From Pelodera strongyloides (taxonomy: Eukaryota > Nematoda > Chromadorea > Rhabditida > Rhabditidae): DNA of 64,000 nucleotides. Each line of letters begins with the position of its first letter. Position 1 is the first letter of the stretch. The translations under genes were made by a program, and so were the position numbers. A model generated the notes under the pieces. It was given only the letters and a program-made list of their open reading frames with translations. It did not search any database and was not told the origin of the DNA. Location: positions 275,487 to 339,486 of the forward strand of contig JAANDG010000094.1 of the NCBI GenBank assembly GCA_036852015.1, given 5' to 3'. Shown piece after piece: positions 12,301 to 24,700 of this stretch.

Positions 12301-14589
12301 CGTGGTGCAAAAGTAAAAGTCGCAATTGTTGGACAAAACATACAGCCTCTAGAGCTGACGATAAATCGGCGTCTGTCACAACTTCGACTAAAGGAGCACC
12401 TGCAAACAAGTACATTTTCAAATATAATGAAGATCAACAGAGACCACCCACGAAGTTTACATCTACACTAGGGCCACCGAGCAAATAACAATCTAGGACC
12501 ACCCAAGAAGCAAATACAATCTAGGACCACACAAGAAGCAAATACAATCTAGGACCACCCACTAAGTAAGTACAATTTAGGACCACCCAAGAAGCAAATA
12601 CAAGCTAGGACCACCCAAGAAGCAAATACAAGCTAGGATCACCCACGAAGCAAATACAATCTAGGACCACCCACGAAGTAAATACCATCTAGGACCACCC
12701 ACGAAGAAAATACAATAATAAGACCACCCAAAAAAGAAAATACAATCTAGGACAACCCATGAAGCAAATATAATCTAGGACCACCCGCGAAGCAAATACA
12801 ATCTAGGAACACCCACGAAGAAAATACAATCTAATCTAAGACCACCCAAGAAGAAAATACAAACTAGGACCACCCACGAAGCAAATACAACCTAGGACCT
12901 CAAAAGGAAAACTTGCCTGCTCGATTCAAATCCACCAAAGATGTGTTCCCGTGGTGAATCGTCTTTCCCGAATCTTGTTCCAGTTGTAACTGTCGGATAG
13001 ATACCTAAAGAAAACGGCTGCATCAGTTTCTGCTCACTTGCTTCACGATTTCACCAAACGATCGTTTTTCAAAAAAGGTATGTCATTTCAGACGCCCCTT
13101 ATTTCTGGCAGAATGGACTAAGAATCATTTTTTCTGACACGGTCACCCACGAAACCATCACATAACGGTTCCCAGGAATTCTTCCTTCGAATCAGGTAAA
13201 TATGGGGGAGTATATAAGAAAATCCTAACCTGCTTCTTATACGCATCAATATTCTCGTCAAAAACAAAGAATTCAAAAGTGCCACCGCGTGCGACTGGAC
13301 AAGCACTTTGTGTGATTTGGTATCTAAAACAAAAATAAGTTTACAACCCTTACGAGTTCCCGGGTACATAGTCAAGGACACACTAATACATCCTAAGAAA
13401 GCAGTTACTGTAACTTTCACCAGATCCTTAGACATCGCATCTTACCGTAATCCAGCTCCGCACAAAATGTCAAAAAAGGAGATAAAAACTGACCCAGCCG
13501 GCATATCAGCATAAAAGTAGTGCTTTCGGTCGAAACGACAGTATGGAGGGATTTTACATCCGAGCAAAAGACCCAATTTCACGGCCATCTGGAAAACAAC
13601 ACTTAGTGGGTGGTCTTACCATTACTGGGCATTAATCGCCGCGTAAGTGTAGGCTCAGCCATCATTGGATTGCCTAAGATCATCTCCGAAGGCTATAGCA
13701 AACTTATATAGTTTGAAGTTTGAAGAAACAGTAAAATGGAGCTACACTACTATGTGTTTATAACTTATACTTATGAAATTATAGTTCATAAAAAAAGTTA
13801 CGAATCTTCACGGTCACGGTGTCTTCCAGTTCCACTTTTTACGAACTAGATCGAAATCACCTCCGTGTTTTTACGGACTCGGACATGAATTTACAATAAA
13901 AAGAATGAGGTATTTTTCACAACAAAAAACTTACCGCTAAGCATTGTCGATTAAGCTGCGGTAATGTGCCTGGGAGTGCCATGTCGTGCGGTAGTACTGT
14001 AGTATTCGGAGGCACATCGTCCAGTACTGGGGATCGGGAGAACAATTTGGTTTTAGTGGCCAGTTGAACATGAACCTGGAAGAAACTTTCTAACATATTA
14101 GTATCAAAGATTGACACAAGACGACACTCGCCGATGAAACTTCGCACATCGCAGCGCACAAAAAGAGGGTCCGCCGTAGTGAGACGTGTAGCGCGGGGTG
14201 TGCGCGTAAACCTATTTAATTCCAGTCAGCGCATCTACGGCACACATGGAGGCGCGGCACGCGCGACACATACGCCACGGGTGTCCACACTATGACATAT
14301 GCTCACCCGGGGCGACCACGCCGCACACTCTAGAGGGGCCCGCGTTATACCGACCCTCTTTTTGTGCGTGATCGCGAATAGTTTCACGCCGTCATAAGCC
14401 GAGCGGTACTTGACTATACTTGAAGGCACAAGAAGTTCGATTCAGTGACGTACAGTACACTAACCCCCATTTTCTTGAGAAAGGTACAAAAATATACCGT
14501 AATCTCACCTCTAAACCTATCACCGGTCGGAATAACTCTCGTAACGGCTTCGATGAACTGTGCGCTCTCCTAACACACTTGTAGATCAT
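9320..14589 (-). CDS. GATB: Glutamyl-tRNA(Gln) amidotransferase subunit B, mitochondrial (15 exons)
   Basis: This is the B subunit of the GatCAB amidotransferase, which turns misacylated Glu-tRNA(Gln) into Gln-tRNA(Gln) in the mitochondrion; GatB is the tRNA-binding and kinase subunit. Exons, 5' to 3': 14509-14589, 13935-14075, 13494-13588, 13230-13323, 12917-13004, 12277-12399, 12026-12079, 11686-11824, 11290-11368, 10956-11072, 10765-10824, 10390-10496, 9938-10061, 9584-9682, 9320-9439. They sum to 1,521 nt (506 aa) with no internal stop; human GATB is about 557 aa. Family motifs in order: [102 protein letters not shown], and a C-terminal YqeY-like part ([17 protein letters not shown]). The start at 14589 follows an in-frame TAG and opens a short, Arg-containing, presequence-like N-terminus. 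Intron 5 uses a GC donor. AATAAA lies on the minus strand at 9287-9292. The donor of exon 10 (GTGCGG) is weak. The identity is solid; a few exon edges are by eye. Confidence 0.93.
9505..9575 (-). mobile_element. tRNA-derived SINE fragment in the last GATB intron
   Basis: Minus strand reads GCTGGTTCGATCCCTGC, an intact RNA polymerase III B box (GGTTCGANNCC), preceded by GGAGCGGTGGAGCGGTGG. It lies between GATB exons 14 and 15. No cloverleaf could be completed, so SINE rather than tRNA gene. Confidence 0.5.
10257..10389. repeat. 21-bp tandem repeat abutting a GATB splice donor
   Basis: Six copies of ACTCATCCGAAACGAAACTA-type units in the intron after GATB exon 12. The last unit (GCTCATCCGAAACCAAC) contains the complement of the donor GTTGGT itself, so the array starts at the exon edge. 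On the coding strand the units stay open and in frame. Confidence 0.85.
12455..12898. repeat. 28-bp minisatellite in GATB intron 5
   Basis: About 15 imperfect copies of GAAGCAAATACAATCTAGGA plus CCACCCAC between GATB exons 5 and 6. Variation is mostly single-base. No coding potential. Confidence 0.85.
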
Positions 14590-15720
14590 GGTACTTGCGG
14601 ATGCAGTCGAGATCAACTAGGTACTGGAAAATGTTTACAAAAATAAGAGAAAACAAAGCAATGAACAGGACAGAGGTTTTCGTAATACCGCCCTACAGCA
14701 TCATGCTCCTTTAAAAAGCCACGTGAAACATTGCACTAACTGGGGTTTCGTGTTCGCAAAAATGCTGGTTTTATGATTACCATAAAATCACGACTGCACA
14801 AAATATACACAGAATTTAACTATTCAAGAAGTCTCAAATCTGAAAACCAGAAACTAAACAACGATAAATAAAAAACTTTATTATAACAATTAACAACAAT
14901 AACATGTGGTGCAAACCGGCATCAGCATAGAAACACACAAGTTCATAACAAAATGACGCGTATTACTTCTAACTAATCGTAATGAAGAACCGGAGACAGA
15001 GAAAGTAAGGCTATTTAAAGCGCTACGTCACGTGGTTTGTAAAGAGCATGATGGGCAACCGCATGCGGGTGTTATATGCAAATTGTGCTCCATTTTGCAC
15101 TAAAAGGCACATCAGCTGCATGTCCTGTATACACTTCAAAACCACTTGTCATACCGCTTTAACGGCAACGACCCAAAAAGATAATTAATAAATCAGCATT
15201 ACGAAACAATCACAGTCATTAGTCAACAGCGAAGAATAATAACTAACTAAAACAGGAACAAATCAATATAAATAAACAGAAAACTGACTCTAAAAACACC
15301 TACTTTTCGTAAGTAACGTCAAACCACCTATGAAATAAAAAAGGTTAATTGTTAATTCTAACTTAATCCTGTGAAAACAACTACCTTCTACTAAACAACT
15401 GCGTTGCAAAATCATCTTCACTGAAAACCAAGTTAATTTACGAGGTTCCAATAAACTGTTTAAAATTCACGCTCTTGTTTTATAGTAGTCTCCGTCTTCT
15501 CACATCAGTGATATATTCAAAACTAACAAACCCCGCGGCTTGAATTTTGTTCCTACAAAACTCCAATCCAACCACCCTTCAAAAATACAAGACCAAATTC
15601 CAACAAACTACCAAATCCATAAACCACACACAGACAGTTTACAGTCAGTAAAGAAACAAAATCATAATCTAGACAATACTACAAACTACAAACTTCAAAG
15701 TTGGGGCCAGGCCCATCAAC
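14590..15720. other. GCN1-GATB intergenic region
   Basis: Contains the 5' leader of GATB (14590-14623, bounded by TTTTCCAG) and the 3' flank of GCN1. A palindromic MITE occupies 15,015-15,172. I see no AATAAA close behind the GCN1 stop and no other gene. Confidence 0.5.
15015..15172. mobile_element. TTAA-ended palindromic MITE (family C)
   Basis: Left end TTAAAGCGCTACGTCACGTG, right end CACTTGTCATACCGCTTTAA, with inverted arms around a GCATGCGGG / GCACATCAGCTGCATG centre. Related single ends with CACGTG..ATA(C/T)CGCTTTAA occur near 18,800, 54,700, 60,625, 61,050 and 63,255. Confidence 0.65.
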
Positions 15721-18700
15721 TTAAGGAGCCGCAACAATGCTCTGCATCGATTCGAGCGCGTAGTCGTTGTGCTTCACCAACCTCTTCAGAGCTCTATCGT
15801 AACATTCAACAAGTCCTTCCTTCTGTGCACCCTTCTCAGTAGCAATGTAGGCCTGCAATTCAAAGTCATAAAGAGCAAACCGGATCGTTTGAATTGAATA
15901 TTACACTAGTTTCTCCAAATAGAATTCGCGGTACCGGATAATAAACCTTCAATATTTTTATTCACTCATTGTTAGCTTACAGAGTAAAATTGTGAACGTT
16001 TCTTTCATCTTTCACACCAATACTATCCACTTCTACTATACTACATACAAACCAAATAAACACATCACCCTGCGAACACTCAATAAGTCGAGACGACGAA
16101 ACATCAGGCTTTACTGTAATATGGTGTTCACAGAACAACATTTCCGCGCACGCCAAATTAAAGGGACTAAAGGCACTACTTCATTGGACGCATGGTCGCA
16201 TATGCTATTCCTAAAATACATCGTAATATAGGAACTGGTAATTTTGAGCTGCTTGCTGCTCAAAACAACAAACACAGAACCTATAAAGAATGCAATTAAG
16301 GTAAACTCACATCACACGCCTCCTTATTCTCAAATAGCTTGAATGCGTGCACAAGCGCCGTCTCAGCCGCACACCTCACCGCCGTGTTCGTTTCCTTCGT
16401 TCCGTTCAACAACAACGGGACAACCAGCTAAACGAATAACGATAAAAACTTAGCAATAACTATAACAATAAAAATTTACGAAGATCTCCTTTGGCACACT
16501 CTGTGGTAACAAAATAGTATGAGCATAAGTCCGAATCAAATGAGCAGAAATCTCATTAATGCCACACCACCTGCATATCTGAACAACATACAAGATTACA
16601 AGTCGTCATATATATACATATAAAATTAACAATTGACACGTAGGACAAAGTTTCCGTTTCGACCAGAGTTACCCAGGTCAGCCCAGTATCTTGTTTGCTT
16701 TTGTGTAATTTTATCATCTCTAATTCTAATTTTATTTGTGTAATTTTATCATCTCTAATTCTAATTGTATTTGTGTAATTTTATCATCCCTTCTCTTACC
16801 AGGATGCGATTTTCTAAGTCATCTTTAGAACTTCCCACCTTAAGCACATCGTTATCAAAAGGCTTGGGCCTTGCGGTCAGCACGTTTCCGATCACGACCG
16901 AAACGGTGCGGCGCACATCAACGTGTTGGTGGTTCAATCCGCGCACCACAACCGATAGCAGGCTACGGTCAATATCGTCTTCTTGGCTAAAATGCAAAGG
17001 GGAGGGAGTAAAGGAAATCAAACAAAATCTTGCTGCAATTTCAACCAGAGTAACGACGTAGGAAAGAACTAGCCTATTTCTTAACGACTGCAATGTTATT
17101 GTCTGAAACTAGTATCAAGCCACAAGCTACAGTACATTTAATCAATGGCATATTCCCACAACAAGGTGTGCAAACTAAAGGTAACTAATTCACTAACTGT
17201 CTACCTAACCAACTTGTCAACTAAATGAAAACAAGTAAGTACAGTAGTAACAGTACAGTACCTGAGCATGATATATCCAGCAGCCCTCAAAGCAGCTTGC
17301 GATATCGCAGCATCACCCTGGACTCCGAATTGAATGCAAGCTCGGCACTCTTCTTCGTGTGAAGACCACACCTGAACATAAGTAGACAAGTTAGAAACTC
17401 TTTCTCTCTTTATTTTTCTCCCTAGAAAAATAAAGAGTGAAAGAGCCTAGTGATAGAGAACAGAAAGCGGTTCTTATAACCACTGTGCGTTTCTCCTTGA
17501 ACTATGCGGTACATACAATCACAACGCGAGATTCAGATCAACATTCTTGTAAAGGACGCAAAAAAAACTTCTGTGCGCATGTCCACGTCATAATGTCACA
17601 TAGTTATACTCTCGAATACGATTAATGGCAAGAAAAATAACCGCACCTTCTTGGCGTCGCTGCTGCACATTTGCTGCAACGCAACCATCTTGGCGAGGCG
17701 CACGCGAGGCTTAGAACTTCCTTGGATGTCTGTAATTAGTAAAGTACTGTAATGAACCAAACGTAACTTGCGTGAATAAAGAAAGAAGCGGGGCAGCACA
17801 AAACCAGGGCAACATTCCACACAAACGTGCCAACATAACACAAAATATTGGCTACATAATATTAATCACGTAAACAACCTCTTGAAGACCTAAAGCCTAA
17901 GAAATAAACACGCAAAGTGCCAAAATCTAAAAAAATTTTACCAGAAAATATGTTGTGTTGATCAATTTGGTCACTCAGGAGGGCCATTTCTCCCAATAAG
18001 GCTCCACTCACGGTCGTCAGGCTGAAAAGTATATAATGTACGCACTACGCACATTACAGTGATAGAATAACAGAAAAAATATAAAAATGACCTAAATATG
18101 GAGACGGCAATGTTATATTCCATATTCCATGATGACGCACGAGGAAAATCTCGATGTATGAAGCGACATTAAATATCACAAATACCCAGCCCAGCACAAA
18201 CTTATCCTACCTGTTATCCAGTTCCGTTGGCGTATCCAATACCGTGTTGTACGTAAGTGCACAAACACGGAATGCCTCCTCGACGGTCGGTGGCGTCAAT
18301 TTGGCTATACAACTGCCCAGCAAGCAACGTGCGGCGATAAACGTCGTTTCCCTGCAAATATATCGTCAATTTGGCGTAAGCACTAATCGACTAAATAAAC
18401 TCTGCGAATGTTTTGCTCACAACAAAGATACGTAAGTTTTTAAATAGAGCTGAGGTCAACACAGGACTCGTGATCGAGTTGCATTAAAGTGGAGTTCAAC
18501 CCCCGATAATGCGCTCTCATTGAAACATTGTGCTGTGTTATTTGTTGAACATTCAAAAATACTAACAACGACATTTGACTCGAAGCGAGGAGCGCAGAAA
18601 AAGCGTGCAAAGATAAAATGAGGAGAGGACATGAAATAGAGAGATTGCGAGATAAAATAGTCTACTTATTAACAGAGTAGGGTTATTTTCTACCATTAAC

Positions 18701-21700
18701 TTTCACTGCCATGTCAACTTTAAAGTTGTATGGAGCGTGATTTGTGTCAGAAAGGCACATATGCATATGCACACATATGTTTAACAAAAGCTTCCACTTC
18801 ACATAACACGTGTCACACCACTTTAAACTAAAAATCCGTGGTCATCGTAAATCAAGAAACTCACATAAGTGCCGGATCGTGCTGGGCGGCGAGCACCTTG
18901 AGCAGGTCAATGAAAAGAGGCTCCGGCTTGGGGTGGATCTTGAGCAAGCGACGCAGAGCACCTGGAAATGTTCACCCATTCAAGATATAGATAAAGTGCA
19001 CCCCGTAATATCAACCGAACCAGCGGAAACAGGACCGGGGTCTTGCAGAACAAGACACGCCCAACTTTGATCCTCCCGGTGGGAAATGGCATCACTACAT
19101 ATTTAACAAAATATTTAGAATGTCATGTTTCACGACAAAGACTGCAATATGATTTAGGCATGGGTTTCTCCATTATCATACCGTATCATTTATCATTTAC
19201 CTACTCTCAAACAATGCTATCACATAACTACCTGTTACCTTCTTACTTATCGAAATACAAACGATACCACCTTCTATTAATTATCACAAGAAACATCACT
19301 CTTTCGACCCAGAATAACACTAGTTGTTTCATTCACCGGTACATTCTGATTCTGTAAGGAGACTTGGCAACATTTTTTGTTATGACCAAACTGGTAGAGC
19401 AGTTATGTGTGAGGCTTCGATCGCTGGGACGATTAGGTACCAATTAGCGCCTTGTTTTCGGGCGATATTTGTAAAAATAAATGAATACCTGCAGCTGCCA
19501 ATCGAACTTGTCTCGAATTGGGTTCCTGCAGCGACTTCAGGAAAGTCGACTGCAACTGTGGGAAGAATGGTCTCAGGAAAGCGTCAACCTGAAAAATTGA
19601 AAGGTTTGTAGAGAGATAGATAGAGAGCGAGAGAGAGAGATAGAGGGAGAGGAGAGAGAGATAGATAGAGAAAGAGAGAAGAAGAGAAATATGACGTCAT
19701 CCATAATTTTTTATACCGCTTCACAGAGAACAAAACATGCCTTCCTCACAGAAAATAAAATAAAGTATAAAGAGGAATAGCCAAAGAAATCATAATTTGG
19801 CTTTCAAACTAACCTTGTCGAGCAACTGCGACAGTGTAGACAAGATGGCCAGTTTCACGCTAGGTGGGTACCTGGAATAAATACACATACATATACAACT
19901 ACTTTTGAGACTTTACAATATGTGAACAATAATGTGAGTAACTACCCACAATGAATAGCCATAGGTTAGAACCATATAACAACCTATCCTAGACTTCAGC
20001 AAACACATTTGATCTAACAAAAACATCAAAGTACAAACTACAAAAATAATCTCATCAGTAACATACCTGTCTCCAAGTACACGAATCAGTGGTCCAGTCA
20101 CGTTGACGACGTGGGCCTTGAGTGCCGTGGCATTGGCCAGACCGACCAATTGTCCCAGAGTTTCACCGCACAGCTCCTTTGTCTCCACACCACCTAAAGT
20201 TATGATACAGGATATTTTATGCTTCACCATTAAGGTACCAACTAAGAAACGAAGATGTAAGAAAAGAGATTTAAATTAAGAACACCCTTTATTAGGATGG
20301 CCAATACCAATACTGTGTTCAAGGTTCAAGGTTCATAAAGTGTACTTCAAGATTAATAAACAGATAGAACTTGATACGTCGGACACGTATACGCCACAGA
20401 CAATTCACCAAATGTTAGCCCTTAAAATTAAAATATAAGTAATCAATAAACCATACTACCATTTAATAACAATCTCACCTTGCAAAACTCCCTCCCTGAG
20501 CATGGGTACCAGTGGGTTGAGTCCCTTAGCGTGCGCGAGTCCGGGTATCTGTTCCTTCGTACCGCTAACCATGCTGGAGATGTGTCGGCGAGCCATTGGC
20601 ACCAACTGGGTCAGCGATTTCGCGTCAACCGATTTCACAACGGCGATTAATGCCAGCACAGCGTGATCGACAATCTGAAACTCGGGATTTACATAATTAA
20701 TCAATAAAAGGAACTATAAATGTAGAGAGTCGAGAGTGTAAAAATATAATAAAACAAAAAGGGACTAATGCATCATGTTCTATCATGATACCCCGTTTCG
20801 ACCCTATAACAATTTCATAGACATGCTCAAAAATAAGAAGTTCACACATGCTTGTAATATAACAATAATAAAATATGGTGCGGCTCTAGGCACTTAAACA
20901 GTGAAAAAATCCACGGATTTCAAAATTAGTGGCATCACTGTCACTACTCGTTTCACAGGAAGTACTACAAAATATAAGAAGAAAAATACTCTACTAACCT
21001 GAGGAGACGTCGAAGTGTAGAGCTGGAGAAGACCGGGGAACAAGTCGTCCACATACTCGGCGAGATCAACCTGATAATAAAACTATAGCAAAACAAAAAG
21101 TAACAAGCATATCACCAGTCACCATATCACCATATCACCAGTTTTTGTCGTTTAACATTTTAACTCTGCATGTATTACAGAGGCCATATTCACCACTCAA
21201 TTCCCCATGAGGAAGTCCCCGTCTTTTTCTGGGTGTCTCACATTAAGTTGCTATTTTCTGTCCCCAGGGACTATTTCCCCGAGGGAATCGGAGTGGTGAA
21301 TATGGCCTCTGGTCTCCTACTGTAACTGTCACCCAGTAAACCACATTACCAAAGTCTCTCGTGATTTACAACAATATTTGTCAGATACATTGCTAATTAG
21401 ATGAAAGAAAGCAAAACAAATCCTAATATCAATACAGTAAAGAAATCAGTAAAACATCTAACCCGTGTGCCGCGCATGTGCCGCACACAGGCGCGCCAGT
21501 AAAGATGCACGCAAATCACTCACCGATGTCTTCTCAACAAATCTATGGAGCAGCACCGCAGAGGGCACATTGTCCTTGTTGGCCTTGTTCATCAAATAGT
21601 CCAGAAGGAGGGGAACGCCCTCATCGTCAGTGACTGCGATCACAACCTTCTCGCACGAATCGATCATCTACAATGAGCTCCAATGAATACAAATAATTCT

Positions 21701-24700
21701 AGTCATCTATCTATTAATGAGTTAGTAAATACTATTTACGAACACAGAAAAAGGTGTCTATCTTCGTGTACGATTGAATTGAATACGAAAAGCCAAGAAT
21801 AAAAAAACTGAAAAGGAAACCGTACCGGATCGTTTTCGTCATTCGTTTTGCATGCGTCCAAAAGAGCATCAAGCACCTAAACAGATTGTTTGTTGTTTGA
21901 TAATTATTAAGGATCACCACCAAAACAACATGTTTCACAGCCACCTCAAAAGTGGGAAGGTTTCTGATACGAATTAACAATTATACCAGAAGCCGGTTCC
22001 AATAATATTTACACAACACCTGGTAGGTTATGGGCGTCTCCTGTTTGCGTGCTGTTTCGGCTTTCTCTCGTAGCCTGTCAAAGGCAGAGAAAGAGAGAGA
22101 GCATGCTAAACAGGAGACGCCTGTAACAACCCCAGCGGTAAATTTTATTGGAACTGGCCTCAGAACTAAAACGATTTAGGGAAAAACAGCGGGACTCCCT
22201 CAAAATTCCGGAGATCTCTCAGCTACACACTACCCATGAGGCCACGTCTTAGTGCTTCCCAATAGGGAACACCAAAGACCGAACTATTGGTTATCATTTA
22301 CTTGGAAAACGAAACAAAAAAACCCTCCTAACCCTTGGTAGTTGTCTGCTCAATGAATCTCCAGCAACGGCTGCCAAACTGCACAGCGCTGCAACGTTGA
22401 TCGGAGGTCTTGTGAGACGAGGGAGCAGATATGGGAGGATTTGCCTACAAGTTAAAATTACAGTGTAAAGTAGCCCGGGAAGCTCGATCCGTTCACCATA
22501 TTTACATATTACTACACAAACAAGTATTTATAAGATGACGACTGTGGCAGCAAGTTGCCGGTTGAAAGAATTTGTCTCTACACCTCACTAATTACCACTG
22601 GGAGCATATTCCCAACATTCAGGCATACATCCACATTTGTTTACTGTACGGTACCGTGTAGCGTCTTGGGACTCTACCACAAAAAGTGAAAGAACATACT
22701 TGCTGTTATGCTTCATAACCTCGCACAGTCCCTGTAGAGCTGTTTGATTATCGGGCAACTCAGAGAGTAGGGGAGACAATACCTCGTCCAGGGCTGGGTT
22801 TCCGACGTTCTGAAAAACAAATAGTACAGGATTAATAAACTGTTTTGAATTCGTAGCTGAAACAGGAGAAATCCGCTCGTTGCTTCCCATAATTTAGTAT
22901 GTAAGCAATACCACCAAAATACTAAAAGCAACGATATCGTCTAACCAACTGCTACAATTCGAATGCTAAGGAGCATGCGCAGTAAGCACCCATAAAAGAT
23001 AATCACAAATCAAGACTTCATAAAATAAACAGTCACAAGATCAAAAAATTAAAACCTACCGCAAAGAACTTGTTGAACGTGATCGCAGCTTCCGAGCGCA
23101 CTTGCGGCTCATCGTCGCACAGAGCGTTGCGGATCGGAGCCACAACTTGGTCAAAGTAGTGCAGCAATACATCCTGAAAGGCATTTGTTACAAGCAAATT
23201 GTTATAGTACAAATGCTGATTGTTAGTCTATGTTATACACACATCAGGCTAGGCTACTGTAGGTTCTCAAGTTTCTCAAGTTACTTTAGTTATTTCTTTT
23301 CTCCTATCGAAAAAACGGTTTTTCTTCTGCGAATCATAAAGAACAACAAAAACACAGTACACATTTTCACATCACTACCTTGTTCACATTGTTGATGATC
23401 TCATGCAGTGCCACAGCAACTCCGACTCTCTTGGAAGTTTCCTCGCTCTTCTGGTTGGCCTCCAGGACAGGAAGCACCTAAAATATGCTAATGAAAACAA
23501 GTTCAAAATGAAATTACAATACAGATTTACAGACCATCTGGTCGTGATCACAGTTAAAGCGAAATACCCGCAGATTTTTGAAACGCATCGTAGAAAACTG
23601 AATTCTTATATATTTATGCTAATTTACTCGAATTTAGCTTGATTTTTTTTATTCTAATTTATGTTCATTTGCGTAAGCTGCATAAGAATGATGGTCTACT
23701 AGATGTGTTTCAAAAACCGGCCGGTTTTTGCTTTAAAAGCACAGTTGGCATACACTATACACACACGTATTACATGGTAAAAAGACGAATTATCACCCCC
23801 AGCGGCGATGCCCTCTGTCAAAGAGCGCAGTGCCGCAAGAGATGATGAAATAACATACTCACAAATATACAAAAATACAGTACCTCATTCAAGATCTTCT
23901 CTCCCATCTTTCTTACGAGTTCTCCCAAACAACGGGCTCCCATCTGTTGTCGTTCTTCGCACGATGAAGCCAGACATTCGACCAGCATATCAAACAAGGT
24001 CTGAACGGGTGATAATTTGATTATAATTCATTGACATTGAAATACCTTGTATAACGTTGTCTTCATGCATCAAAGAACGTTCGTCCTAATCATAATTGCT
24101 GTACATAAGAAGGAAATTAGACGTGGCAATGCGCTCAAATTCTACCTATTCCTAGCGCAAAGTCCAGTCGAAAAAGCACTACAACACTAAACATGATGGG
24201 TACTGTAGTTCCAACGTATCAGCATATCTGGTCCACAGATTGCGCATCATTAATACAGAGACGGTACTAAGTTCGAAGACACCTTAGTGACCTTAGACCT
24301 TAGGGTATTAAAATATGGTGAGCTAACATACTTACAACTTACATACTCTACAAAGATCCGCTCACAAAGCAACTTATTCTCATACCTTCATAATCTCCTT
24401 AACCGAGCGCGGTGTGTTGGAAACAATCATCTTCCACACGTGGCTTGCCGCTTGACGAACTATCAGGGCAACATCAGATCTAAACGCATCTTGTTTAAGA
24501 TCAAGCAATAAACAAGACAACAACTGGTCAAATCATACGACACACATTAGGCCTCAACCGATTCATAAAAGTCGCCCTACACACTTATAAAATAAAATTG
24601 CATGATTCGAACACGCATTATTCTATATCTCACATTTCACAGTGGTGCGTTGATAACTACGAAGTCGTCGATTTGATAATTTGATACACAACTTATAATC

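Noticed and set aside
16839..17093. Longer open frame running past GCN1 exon 69 into the intron
   Set aside because: Family similarity stops at VLK and resumes at LVVPLLLNG in the next exon, so the extension is intronic.
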